A stretch of 7,064 nt of DNA. Source: Acidobacteriaceae bacterium. Its GTDB lineage: Bacteria; Acidobacteriota; Terriglobia; Terriglobales; Acidobacteriaceae. The notes below the pieces were generated by a model. The model saw only the letters and a program-made list of their open reading frames with translations. It did not search any database and was not told the origin of the DNA. The stretch spans positions 1 through 7,064 of the forward strand of contig JASHTU010000381.1 in NCBI GenBank assembly GCA_030040395.1. The letters run 5' to 3'. The translations under genes were made by a program, and so were the position numbers. Each line of letters begins with the position of its first letter. Position 1 is the first letter of the stretch. Below, piece after piece: positions 1 to 6,568 of the stretch.

Positions 1-203
1 AGACCATATGGATTGTCGTCAGGTTGGCAGGCACTGCCCAAGTGGTGGTGATGGCCACGGAATCGGCATCCGCAAAGGGTTCTCGCCCAGACTTGCCGGC
101 AACGAGCGCCATCGGCGCAGCGTCAACGGTCAGCGATTCAAGTGTGGCGATGAGCATCACGCTCGCTGACCCGAAGACCATCGGCGGCCTGCCGTTAAAC
201 TGA
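1..203 (+). CDS. Possible 3' end of an unrecognised protein (partial at left edge)
   Basis: Reading frame 3 is open from the window edge to a TGA at 201-203, giving 66 codons that end in ADPKTIGGLPLN. Third codon positions are mostly G or C, as in the other genes here, while the other two + frames are interrupted by stops. The visible part is rich in Ala, Ser, Thr and Val, with alternating hydrophobic stretches (IWIVV, VVVMAT) that would suit a beta-rich secreted or surface domain. I do not recognise a family. The start lies outside the window. An open run of this length can occur by chance in GC-rich DNA, so this is only a plausible partial gene. Confidence 0.3.
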   Translation, partial: TIWIVVRLAGTAQVVVMATESASAKGSRPDLPATSAIGAASTVSDSSVAMSITLADPKTIGGLPLN

Positions 204-908
204 CAGGCTAAGCGCGGCGGGACAGCGGCGAGTAGAAGACAAAGAGCCGCAAAAGCAGAATGCCACGGCTTGCAAAGAGGGCCAACCCCATCCTGCAACC
301 GGGCTGGCCGGAAACGCCTTCCTGCAGGCCGTAGGGGCCGCAACCGTTTCTTGGGATTCTTAATCACTGCGCGACAATTCGGATTCCAGATTGGGGTTCT
401 GTTGCCGCCCATCACTGTAGAACCATCGGCATTTTTTCGAGGAAACTTCAGAACAATCTAATGCACATCTTGAGTGCGTTTTTAAACAGAGCCGCGTTCG
501 GGAATCTCCCCCGCGCCGGACGAGCCTCCTCGCTCATCTGCTCTTCAATATCTCGATCAATACCAATCACTTATGGGGTTACCCAGAGTTGCAGGCAATT
601 TCTTGGAATTCGCTATGCTGGTTTCTGAACGTCCGCAAATGTACTTAAAACCGAATTCCGCAAGTTTGGAGCTTTCGAATGCTGGGTCAGCGCCACCAAC
701 CCTCTCTCAGCGTCGGCGAGCCGATTGTCGCCCTTATGCTTTTTATTTCCGGGAACTTCGGAAAAAAATTCCTGCAATCAGAAGCTTATAGGAGCAATCC
801 TCCCGTAAGCTGCGGATTCCAGGGAATCGGGCGGAAACACCCCCTGGGGGTGAAGGGGACATCTTTAAACAGACGCGGCTTTCTCTCCGACCGCTGCTCG
901 GAAGACTT
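204..908. other. Long intergenic region without a convincing gene
   Basis: About 700 bases lie between the possible left-edge gene and the end of bamD. The short open frames here (60-77 codons) have Arg/Pro/Ser-heavy or mixed composition, no recognisable domain and no good ribosome binding site, so I do not call them. The region is richer in A/T runs than the flanking genes. It holds a 15-base palindrome (838-852), a small hairpin TTTCCG/CGGAAA (746-764) and two related TTTAAACAGA motifs (481-499 and 864-880). A 5-bp stem TCCGA/TCGGA (886-902) sits just beyond the bamD stop but has no T-tract on the bamD transcript side. It may be decayed coding sequence, an untranslated regulatory region, or the site of an unrecognised small RNA. 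The sequence alone does not decide. Confidence 0.5.
838..852. repeat. 15-base palindrome CACCCCC-T-GGGGGTG
   Basis: Two 7-base arms, CACCCCC and GGGGGTG, are perfect inverted copies around a single central T. One base is too small for an RNA hairpin loop, so as RNA the inner pairs would have to open. As DNA it could be a binding site for a dimeric protein. It sits about 57 bases beyond the bamD stop codon. No promoter is recognisable beside it, and its role is unknown. Confidence 0.4.
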
Positions 909-2429
909 TTAGAACGGGTTAAGCTTGCTCAACCCCTTCTTCTTTTTCTTCTTGCTTGACGATGAACTGCTCAGGTCGGGCTTGGGCGCTTTGGCTTTGC
1001 CGTTGGACGCAGTGATCGGCTGCGGAGGCGGCGGAGTCTTGATGTCGTTGACCTGAAGCGGCGCTTCGGCTGGTTTTTCGGTGGGAGGCAAAACGGTATT
1101 GGCAGGTCCCACCGCTTTCACCACAGCGTTGGGATCGGTTGCCGGCGTGCTTGCAGCGGGCGCGGCTTGGGCCGGACCCGAGGGCGCGCTCACGATCTCC
1201 GCGCCAATGCCGGTACCCGCGCCGGGAGCCTCTGTGGCCAGCGGCGCCTGGGAAGGCTGGCCGGTGCGGGGTGGCTCATTGGCCCCGGTGGCAACCACCG
1301 GAGCAGCCGGCCCGGCCGGTTTGCCCGCCTCCAAGGCTTCTTGAAATAAGGCGACATTCTCCTTGGTGATTGCGGGCGCAATGATCCGCTGGGGGTCGCC
1401 TAGGGAAGGTTCGCCTACATGCACTGCCTCGACAACCGTGGGCCCGCGGCGGATCAATCCCAGGGTCCGGTCGCTAAAGTGCAGGGGTTGACGGCTGCGT
1501 TCTTCGGCGTCGCTTTCGGCGATGGCCGCCTCAGTGGGCTCGGGGATGGGCCGATTCATAGCCACCAGCCGGTCGCGCGCATCCTCGACGTGCGGCGCCA
1601 TGGGATAGCGGGTAATTACCTTGTCGTAGGCCTCGGCGGCTTTGTTCTGATAGACGGCGCGCAGCCGCTCGCGCACGGCGCCGGGCAGATTGGGCGCAAT
1701 CTGGATGTTGTGAGCCTCGCCCATGTAGCAATCGCCGATGCCGATCCACACCTGGTCGCTCTTGGAATAGAGCGGGTAGGTATCCGCCACGGTCTGCAGC
1801 CGGGCAATGGCGGCGTTATAGTCCTCGCGGCTCTGGTAGTAGAGGCCGATCTGGGTTTCGCGCTCAGCCAGCACTTCCTCGACGTCGCGCAGCTTCTGCT
1901 TGGCGCGCGGAATCAGCGACGAGTCGGGAAACATGTTGACCATTTCCCGGTACTCGCGCTCGGCCTGGAGGGCGTTGGTGAAATCGCGGTCCGGCTTCTC
2001 CATCTGCTGGTAATAAATGTCGGCCACCTTCATTTTGGCCTCGGCGGCCTCCGGCGCGTCGGGGAAGAAGGTAATAAAGTCCTCGTACTCCGCCTCGGCC
2101 TGGGTCAGCGCGGCCGAGCCGCCCTCCTTGTACCAGCTATCGCCAACGGCCAGCTTGGCGCGCATCCGGTACTCCGACTCCGGATAGGTGTTCATCAGCG
2201 TCTGCAGGTCCAGCCGCGCCACATCGTAGCGGCCCTTCTTCATGGCCACCATCGCTTTGTCGAAGAGTTCCTTGTCAGGCTGGTCAGATTTGACATTGGC
2301 CAAGGGGTTGGCGCCGAGGTTAAAGTCCTTTTTTGGCTTCTTCTGTTTTGTCTTCGCCTGGGCCGAAACTCCGCCCAGGACCAGAACCGCCAGGGTCAAA
2401 ATGGCAATCTTCTTCGAAAACCGGATCAT
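909..2429 (-). CDS. bamD: BamD-like outer-membrane assembly TPR protein with long Ala/Pro tail
   Basis: This is a 506-residue exported protein. BamD is the essential partner of BamA in the complex that folds beta-barrel proteins into the outer membrane, acting from the periplasmic side. Residues 1-25 are a signal peptide: a basic start (RFSKK), a hydrophobic core (IAILTLAVLVLGGV) and an AQA cleavage site. Residues about 50-290 are tandem TPR-like helix pairs with typical phrases such as KKGRYDVARLDLQTLMNTYP and AEYEDFITFFPDAPEA, the arrangement seen in BamD. Unlike Escherichia coli BamD, a lipoprotein of about 245 residues, there is no lipobox cysteine after the signal. Residues about 300-480 are Ala/Pro/Thr-rich and probably disordered, and residues 487-498 are six Ser followed by six Lys. 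The ATG at 2427-2429 has GAGGT upstream at short spacing (2433-2437). The gene follows rpe on the same strand after 119 bases, so co-transcription is possible. It could also be another TPR envelope protein of the BamD/YbgF type. Confidence 0.8.
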   Translation of the reverse strand: MIRFSKKIAILTLAVLVLGGVSAQAKTKQKKPKKDFNLGANPLANVKSDQPDKELFDKAMVAMKKGRYDVARLDLQTLMNTYPESEYRMRAKLAVGDSWYKEGGSAALTQAEAEYEDFITFFPDAPEAAEAKMKVADIYYQQMEKPDRDFTNALQAEREYREMVNMFPDSSLIPRAKQKLRDVEEVLAERETQIGLYYQSREDYNAAIARLQTVADTYPLYSKSDQVWIGIGDCYMGEAHNIQIAPNLPGAVRERLRAVYQNKAAEAYDKVITRYPMAPHVEDARDRLVAMNRPIPEPTEAAIAESDAEERSRQPLHFSDRTLGLIRRGPTVVEAVHVGEPSLGDPQRIIAPAITKENVALFQEALEAGKPAGPAAPVVATGANEPPRTGQPSQAPLATEAPGAGTGIGAEIVSAPSGPAQAAPAASTPATDPNAVVKAVGPANTVLPPTEKPAEAPLQVNDIKTPPPPQPITASNGKAKAPKPDLSSSSSSKKKKKKGLSKLNPF

Positions 2430-2548
2430 AGGACCTCGTTGCCCGGGGGGCCAAGACCGGCCACCCGCCTGTTCCGTGCCTGTTTTGAGAAGATTCTACT
2501 CTTCCCGACGATGCGCGCCCAAGAAAACAAGTGTGTGAAAAAGAGCAT

Positions 2549-3250
2549 TTACGCTCGCATCGCGCTGGGGCCCGCTTCGGCTGGTTCGCCCGCGGCTTCG
2601 CGAGCCGCCGCAAGCAATTCGCGGGCATCCCCCTCCGGACGCCCCGCGCCGAAGACAGCATTACCCGCCACCAGCAATTCCGCACCTGCTTGGACGACCT
2701 GGGCGACGGTGTCGTGAGCCACGCCCCCGTCCACTTCGATTCTAAAGGTCAACCCCAATTCCCGGCGCAATTCGGCCAGGCGGCGAATTTTGCCGAGTGA
2801 AAACGGAATGAACTCCTGCCCGCCGAAACCCGGATTCACGCTCATGATCAGTACGTGGTGGACCATGGGCAGAATCTCCGTTATCAGGTCCACGCGGGTG
2901 GCCGGATTCAGGACCACCCCGGGCTTCATCCCGTGGTGGAGGATCATTTCGAGAGTGCGGTGCAAGTGGGTGCAGGCCTCGTAATGCACGCTCACCCAGT
3001 TCGCCCCGGCCTCCGCAAAGCCGGCGATGAATTCGTTGGGATTGTCGATCATGAGGTGGCAGTCGAGCGGCAGCCGCGTGGCCTTGCGCAGGCTAGCCAC
3101 CACCGACGGCCCAATGGTCATGTTAGGGACAAAGTGCCCATCCATCACATCCACGTGGATGACCGTGCCGCCGCCCCGCTCGGCCGCGGCGATTTGGTCG
3201 GCCAGATAGGCAAAATCCGCCGAAAGAATCGATGGAACCAACTCGACCAT
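2549..3250 (-). CDS. rpe: Ribulose-phosphate 3-epimerase
   Basis: The enzyme interconverts D-ribulose 5-phosphate and D-xylulose 5-phosphate in the pentose phosphate pathway, in the cytoplasm. The product is a 233-residue single TIM-barrel, a usual length for the family. Diagnostic blocks appear in order: VPSILSADF (residues 5-13), HVDVMDGHFVPN (32-43), CHLMI (64-68), MSVNPGFGGQ (136-145) and EVDGGV (172-177). The metal and catalytic residues of the family are all present: Ser7, His32, Asp34, His65 and Asp174. NPGFGG matches the family's phosphate-binding loop region. I prefer the ATG at 3248-3250, which has AGG six bases upstream and gives the usual MVELVPSILS start. An in-frame TTG at 3266-3268 with GAGG only two bases away would add six residues. 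The last 25 or so residues are Ala/Glu/Pro-rich and run past the barrel. bamD lies downstream on the same strand, and a hairpin with a T-tract lies upstream at 3361-3383. Confidence 0.95.
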   Translation of the reverse strand: MVELVPSILSADFAYLADQIAAAERGGGTVIHVDVMDGHFVPNMTIGPSVVASLRKATRLPLDCHLMIDNPNEFIAGFAEAGANWVSVHYEACTHLHRTLEMILHHGMKPGVVLNPATRVDLITEILPMVHHVLIMSVNPGFGGQEFIPFSLGKIRRLAELRRELGLTFRIEVDGGVAHDTVAQVVQAGAELLVAGNAVFGAGRPEGDARELLAAAREAAGEPAEAGPSAMRA

Positions 3251-3360
3251 GGAGCGCCTGGCGCGCAATTCCTCGTTGCCTCAGTGTATCAGCCGCGAAT
3301 CTGGCGCCTCTTGTCCACTGGCGTCGCTGGCCCAATCAGCGATGAAACTCGGCGGCGGAG

Positions 3361-3383
3361 AAAAAATTAGAGCAATCCGCTCT
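3361..3383 (-). terminator. Terminator-like hairpin upstream of rpe (possible attenuator)
   Basis: Read on the minus strand, the sequence is AGAGC, loop GGATT, then GCTCT, followed by AATTTTTT. This is a 5-bp stem with a T-run, the layout of a weak Rho-independent terminator. It lies about 110 bases before the rpe start and points towards rpe. No gene is called just ahead of it on that strand, so it could stop read-through or act as a leader attenuator. The stem is short, so its strength is doubtful. Confidence 0.4.
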
Positions 3384-3470
3384 CCGGCTGCGGTTCCGAA
3401 CGAATTTTCTTTTTCCTTTTTCCGATCATCTTACTCATCAATCGGGGCAAATCTCTCCCGAGACGAGTTT

Positions 3471-3480
3471 TCTGGCCAGA
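3471..3480. repeat. 10-base palindrome TCTGGCCAGA
   Basis: A perfect 10-base inverted repeat in the divergent intergenic region, about 100 bases before the phosphoesterase ATG. It could be an operator half-site pair, but a single short palindrome is weak evidence and no promoter element is clearly placed beside it. Confidence 0.25.
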
Positions 3481-3582
3481 GATAGCTTTCGTTGCGGATG
3501 GTTCCAACGAGCCCGATCCGGTCCGCAGTAGTAGTTGAGGGGTTCGGGTATCAAGATCGGGTTGATTCCCTCCGTGAGGATC

Positions 3583-5034
3583 ATGCGTATTCGGCGTATA
3601 CAGCGAATTCAGGCCCACACTCTGTTCTTCGTGGCGGCGTGCGCCATGGCTGTTTCAGTGGCCGCTTGCGGAGGGCGCACTCCCATGGTCCAGTCTTCGT
3701 TGCCGAGCGCGGCGGCTACCTCGGTTTCGGTGAGTTGCAACCCGCCGGGCGTTTATACGGGAGGCACGACGCAATGCACTGCGGCGGTGCAGGGCGCCGG
3801 GTCTTACAGTTCGGCGGTGACTTGGTCAGCGAGCGCAGGCTCCATCACCCCGACAGGCGTTCTGAGAGCGCCTGCCACGCCCGAGAACGTAACGGTCACA
3901 GCAACCAGCACCGAGCAGCCCAACATCAGCGGCTCTGCCATTGTCTCGGTCTCCGCTTCCGCAACACCTTCTTCCATCACATCGGTTTCGGTAAGCTGCA
4001 TTCCATCCACCGTGACTACGGGCGGCTCTTCGCAGTGCACGGCATCGGTGCAAGGGACCGGGAGCTACAGCTCCGCAGTGAAATGGTCGGCAACCGGCGG
4101 CGCCATCTCGTCAGCCGGCGTATTCACGGCGCCGGCAACGGAAGGAATCGTGACCGTAACCGCGACCAGCATGCAGGACAGCGCCAAATCGGGCGAGGCT
4201 ACGGTTGCTGTGCAGCTTGCCGTCCCGTCGAGCCAACACATTGTCCTGGTGATGGAAGAAAACCAGAGCTACTCCTCGGTGGTGGGCAATCCCTCAGTGT
4301 GGCCAAACCTCAACAACCTGATTGCCAACGGCGCGCTGCCTACGGATTACTACGCCAATACGCACCCTTCGATCGGAAATTACCTGATGCTGACCACCGG
4401 CCAGGTGCTCACCAACAACGACAACTCGACCACCGTGTGGAACGTGGATAACATTGCGCGGCGGATGCTGGCGGCGAACGATCCATTCCGGGTTTATGCG
4501 GAAGGCATCACGCGGGGTTACGTGGGCGGCAACACGGGACTGTATCTGATTCGCCACAACCCTTTTGCCCTGCTTTCCGACGTAGCCGATAATACAGCGG
4601 TCGCGGATCAAGTAATCTGGCCGTTCTCGCAGTTCGCTGCCGATCTTGCCAACGGCGCGCTTCCGGAGTTCTCCTACATCGTTCCCGATGTGAATGACGA
4701 TGCGCATAACGGCACTCCGCAGCAGGCCGACAGTTGGCTCCAGTCCGAGGTTGTGCTTCCGCTCTCGAAGTTTGCCGCATTTCAATCTGGCGGCGATGGC
4801 CTGCTGATCGTCGACTTCGATGAGGCCGCAACCAGCGACACCGCCCATGGTGGCGGCCATGTCTCGCCGGTCTTGTGGGGCCCGGTTGTGAAGCCGGGAT
4901 ATCAGCAGACATCGAGCACTGTCTATCAGCACCAGAGCATGCTGCGCACCATCATGGACGCGCTCGGCCTCCCGAACCCTCCCGCGGCAGCGGCGACCGC
5001 GCCCTCCATGTCGGAGTTCTTTGTGCAGAAGTAG
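3583..5034 (+). CDS. Lipoprotein phosphoesterase (PF04185 type) with two Ig-like repeats
   Basis: A 483-residue exported protein. Residues 1-29 form a lipoprotein signal: an Arg-rich start (MRIRRIQRIQ), a hydrophobic core and the lipobox VAAC with Cys29, which predicts lipid anchoring. Residues 47-125 and 134-212 are two bacterial Ig-like repeats, about 60% identical by hand alignment, each with two Cys (52/65 and 139/152) that may pair. Residues about 216-480 resemble the phosphoesterase family that contains acid phosphatases and phospholipase C: MEENQSY (224-230), THPSIGNY (260-267), PDVNDDAHNGT (368-378), DFDEA (411-415) and HGGGHV (422-427). E226/N227, D413/E414 and H426 are the likely metal or phosphate contacts, with T260 or S263 as candidate nucleophile. 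The substrate (phosphomonoester or phospholipid) cannot be read from the sequence. I chose the ATG at 3583 because it gives a clean signal peptide. TTG 3535 and GTG 3574 are in-frame alternatives. It converges on the UvrC-like gene, 72 bases away. Confidence 0.82.
   Translation: MRIRRIQRIQAHTLFFVAACAMAVSVAACGGRTPMVQSSLPSAAATSVSVSCNPPGVYTGGTTQCTAAVQGAGSYSSAVTWSASAGSITPTGVLRAPATPENVTVTATSTEQPNISGSAIVSVSASATPSSITSVSVSCIPSTVTTGGSSQCTASVQGTGSYSSAVKWSATGGAISSAGVFTAPATEGIVTVTATSMQDSAKSGEATVAVQLAVPSSQHIVLVMEENQSYSSVVGNPSVWPNLNNLIANGALPTDYYANTHPSIGNYLMLTTGQVLTNNDNSTTVWNVDNIARRMLAANDPFRVYAEGITRGYVGGNTGLYLIRHNPFALLSDVADNTAVADQVIWPFSQFAADLANGALPEFSYIVPDVNDDAHNGTPQQADSWLQSEVVLPLSKFAAFQSGGDGLLIVDFDEAATSDTAHGGGHVSPVLWGPVVKPGYQQTSSTVYQHQSMLRTIMDALGLPNPPAAAATAPSMSEFFVQK
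3721..4218 (+). repeat. Tandem duplicated Ig-like domain coding repeat
   Basis: Two copies of about 237 bases start at 3721 and 3982, a period of 261 bases (87 codons). Both open with TCGGTTTCGGT and encode SVSVSC, then a GG-x-x-QCTA block, then GSYSSAV-x-WSA, and end with VTVTATS. The proteins align without gaps, about 48 of 79 positions identical by my count, while third-base differences are common. This indicates an internal duplication that is not recent. Confidence 0.8.
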
Positions 5035-5106
5035 AGAGTGCCGACGGGCAACCGCCGCCACGGCAGCCAATCCAAGCGGGGTCCGTATGCCGGCATGTGC
5101 GCCGAC

Positions 5107-6540
5107 CTACCCGCGCGTCGATGCAACCAGCGCTTTCGCCGCCACACGACCGATGCCGCGCAGAATGGCTTTCACCGGCCAGCGGCCTTCCGCGTCGGGA
5201 AAGAGGATCTCGCCTTCGCGGCGCGCCTCGGGCCGGTAATACCAACGCTTGAGCAGCGCCAGGTGGCCTTGGCGCACGGTTGCCGAGGGCGGGTTCGCGG
5301 GCTGAGCCAGCGCGGCCAGCGCAGCTTCGAGCCGCGCCTCCAGCAGCCCACGAGGGATTTTTACCCGCGCCATGTCTTCCGCAGGGGCGAAAGTCCCAGT
5401 CTTTGGTTTGCCGGCGTCGGCGAGGGTCAAATCGCTCCCAGTTTGAGAGCTCGTCTCCGATTCCTGTTCCCTGTTGCCGGATCCCTGCTCCCTGCTCTCA
5501 GCTCTCTGGTCTCCGATCTCCGCTTGTTCCGGGATCGGCTCCAGCGCCATGGGATGCGCGAACAGCGAAGTCGAGCCCGACTGCTCATTCTGGATTCTCA
5601 TGCCCAGCGTAGAAAAGCCCGCCGGACCGCGCAGGCGCCCGCTCTCAAACAGGAACACCGCAACCTCGTCCGGCCGGGCGGAAGCCTGCAGAATGACGGC
5701 GCGCAGCCGGCTCATGGGCCGAACCAGCTCCGGCGCCAGCGCTCGCACCGCTTCCACCCGCTGCACCTGCGCGTGGAGTGCGGCGGCGGACTCGAATTCG
5801 AGCTTGGCCGAGGCTTGGTCGCGCTCGGCGCGCAGCATCATCAGCCGGCTCTCGCCCCGTGTGGCGAAAAAGTTCTCGACGGCCACGGCCTCCTCGGCGT
5901 AGCGCTCGTCGGTGCAACCCTTGTAGCACGGCGCCAAGCACATCTTCATCTCGGAGTAGACGCAACCGGGGTAGCTCGGGTCGGGATTCAAATCGAAGGT
6001 GCAGCGGCGCAGCAGAAACAGTTTGAGCGCCTCGTCCACGTAGCGCTCCGCGGCGGCCCGCGAAGCAAACGGCCCGTACGCCCAATCGGCCTCGCGCTGG
6101 CTGGGGTGGTGGGTGACGGCGACGCGCGGATACGGATTGCCACCCAGGAAGCGCACGAATGCGGGCGCTTTCAAGTGCATGCGTTCAAGGCACTTCGTGC
6201 CGTATTGGTGTTGGAGGAGTTCAAACTGGAGAAGCAACGACTCGAAATCCGAGCCAGTCAGCCGCCAGGCGATGCGCCGCACGCGCCCGGCCAGTTGCAA
6301 CCGCCGGGGATGGCTGGCTGAGGCTTGAAGGAGCCGTTCCAGCCTAGCGCGGAGGTTAGGCGTGCGCCCGATGTATGGTTCCGCGTGCGCTTCCGCCCCG
6401 AAAAGCGCGAAAACCGCCGGCGCGCGGGGCAACTGGGCCAGCGCGGCGGTGGGATCGGCGGGTTCGAAAAAGATCTCTTCCATAGAATGGGCTCGGGCCT
6501 CCGCCGCTTCTTCCGACCGTCCTTGCACCGGCGCCCTCAT
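5107..6540 (-). CDS. UvrC-like protein: degenerate GIY-YIG domain, Cys cluster and UVR motif
   Basis: A 477-residue relative of the N-terminal half of excinuclease subunit UvrC, probably a cytoplasmic DNA-processing or DNA-binding protein. Residues about 40-115 are a GIY-YIG fold with PAVFALF in place of the GIY strand, then PYIGRT (55-60) and NLRARL (62-67). Residues 156-209 carry YGPF and the cysteines C180, C193, C201 and C205, a spacing very close to the Fe-S cysteines of Escherichia coli UvrC, plus C209. Residues about 232-267 are a UVR motif, the UvrB-contact helix pair (DQASAKLEFESAAALHAQV). Residues 275-312 resemble the start of the UvrC C-terminal region, but the full RNase H-like nuclease and HhH repeats are absent; UvrC is usually about 600 residues. 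Residues 338-367 are a Glu/Gln/Ser-rich linker. The first Tyr is Phe44 and the usual catalytic Glu is Gln105, so nuclease activity is doubtful. Met20 is an alternative start closer to the conserved part. pmbA lies 107 bases upstream on the same strand. Confidence 0.82.
   Translation of the reverse strand: MRAPVQGRSEEAAEARAHSMEEIFFEPADPTAALAQLPRAPAVFALFGAEAHAEPYIGRTPNLRARLERLLQASASHPRRLQLAGRVRRIAWRLTGSDFESLLLQFELLQHQYGTKCLERMHLKAPAFVRFLGGNPYPRVAVTHHPSQREADWAYGPFASRAAAERYVDEALKLFLLRRCTFDLNPDPSYPGCVYSEMKMCLAPCYKGCTDERYAEEAVAVENFFATRGESRLMMLRAERDQASAKLEFESAAALHAQVQRVEAVRALAPELVRPMSRLRAVILQASARPDEVAVFLFESGRLRGPAGFSTLGMRIQNEQSGSTSLFAHPMALEPIPEQAEIGDQRAESREQGSGNREQESETSSQTGSDLTLADAGKPKTGTFAPAEDMARVKIPRGLLEARLEAALAALAQPANPPSATVRQGHLALLKRWYYRPEARREGEILFPDAEGRWPVKAILRGIGRVAAKALVASTRG
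5440..5535 (-). repeat. Degenerate short-repeat tract inside the UvrC-like gene
   Basis: On the coding strand the tract is built of varied copies of GGGAACAGG, GGGAGCAGGGA and GGAGATCGGAGACC-like words, encoding Glu, Gln, Arg, Ser and Gly (for example SREQGSGNREQE). Composition differs sharply from the flanking Ala/Leu/Arg-rich protein. It resembles the GAACAGG-type short tandem repeats dispersed in some bacterial genomes. It stays in frame and falls between conserved blocks. Confidence 0.5.
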
Positions 6541-6568
6541 CCGCTCGCATCTCAGATTTCATTTCTCG

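Larger units (their letters stand above)
3251..3582. promoter_or_regulatory. Divergent intergenic region between rpe and the phosphoesterase gene
   Basis: These 332 bases separate two genes transcribed away from each other, so promoters for both should lie here. I could not find a -35/-10 pair close to consensus for either gene. Visible elements are a hairpin plus T-tract facing rpe (3361-3383), a pyrimidine run on + (3405-3421) and a perfect 10-base palindrome TCTGGCCAGA (3471-3480). An 83-codon minus-strand frame (3367-3618) crosses much of this region and ends in the hairpin. It overlaps the phosphoesterase start and has no recognisable domain, so I do not call it a gene. Confidence 0.5.

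Noticed and set aside
741..768. TTTCCG/CGGAAA hairpin as a bidirectional terminator
   Set aside because: The stem is flanked by T on the left and A on the right of +, the reverse of what a terminator needs, so it is only a small inverted repeat.
886..902. TCCGA/TCGGA stem just after the bamD stop as a terminator
   Set aside because: The stem has only 5 bp with a 7-base loop, and no T-run follows on the bamD transcript.
573..912. Two overlapping 72- and 77-codon frames on + in the left intergenic region
   Set aside because: They overlap each other in different frames, have no clear ribosome binding site or domain, and the second runs into the 3' end of bamD.
1419..2717. 432-codon open frame on + opposite bamD
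   Set aside because: It lies antisense to a gene with clear signal peptide and TPR domains, and its protein is His/Gly/Leu/Val-rich without a recognisable domain, as expected for the shadow of a GC-rich gene.
3492..4451. 319-codon open frame on + overlapping the phosphoesterase in another frame
   Set aside because: The lipoprotein signal, Ig repeats and catalytic motifs are all in the other frame; this one is Arg/His/Gly-rich shadow sequence.
4294..5070. 258-codon open frame on - opposite the phosphoesterase
   Set aside because: It mirrors the phosphoesterase domain, whose motifs are on +. The Arg/Val/His-rich product has no recognisable family.
5087..5096. ATGCCGGCAT palindrome in the convergent gap as a terminator
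   Set aside because: It has no loop and no T-run on either strand, and a 10-base palindrome is not rare in GC-rich DNA.
5038..6321. 427-codon open frame on + opposite the UvrC-like gene
   Set aside because: It is antisense to a gene with clear UvrC motifs, has Arg/Gln/His-rich composition and shows no domain.
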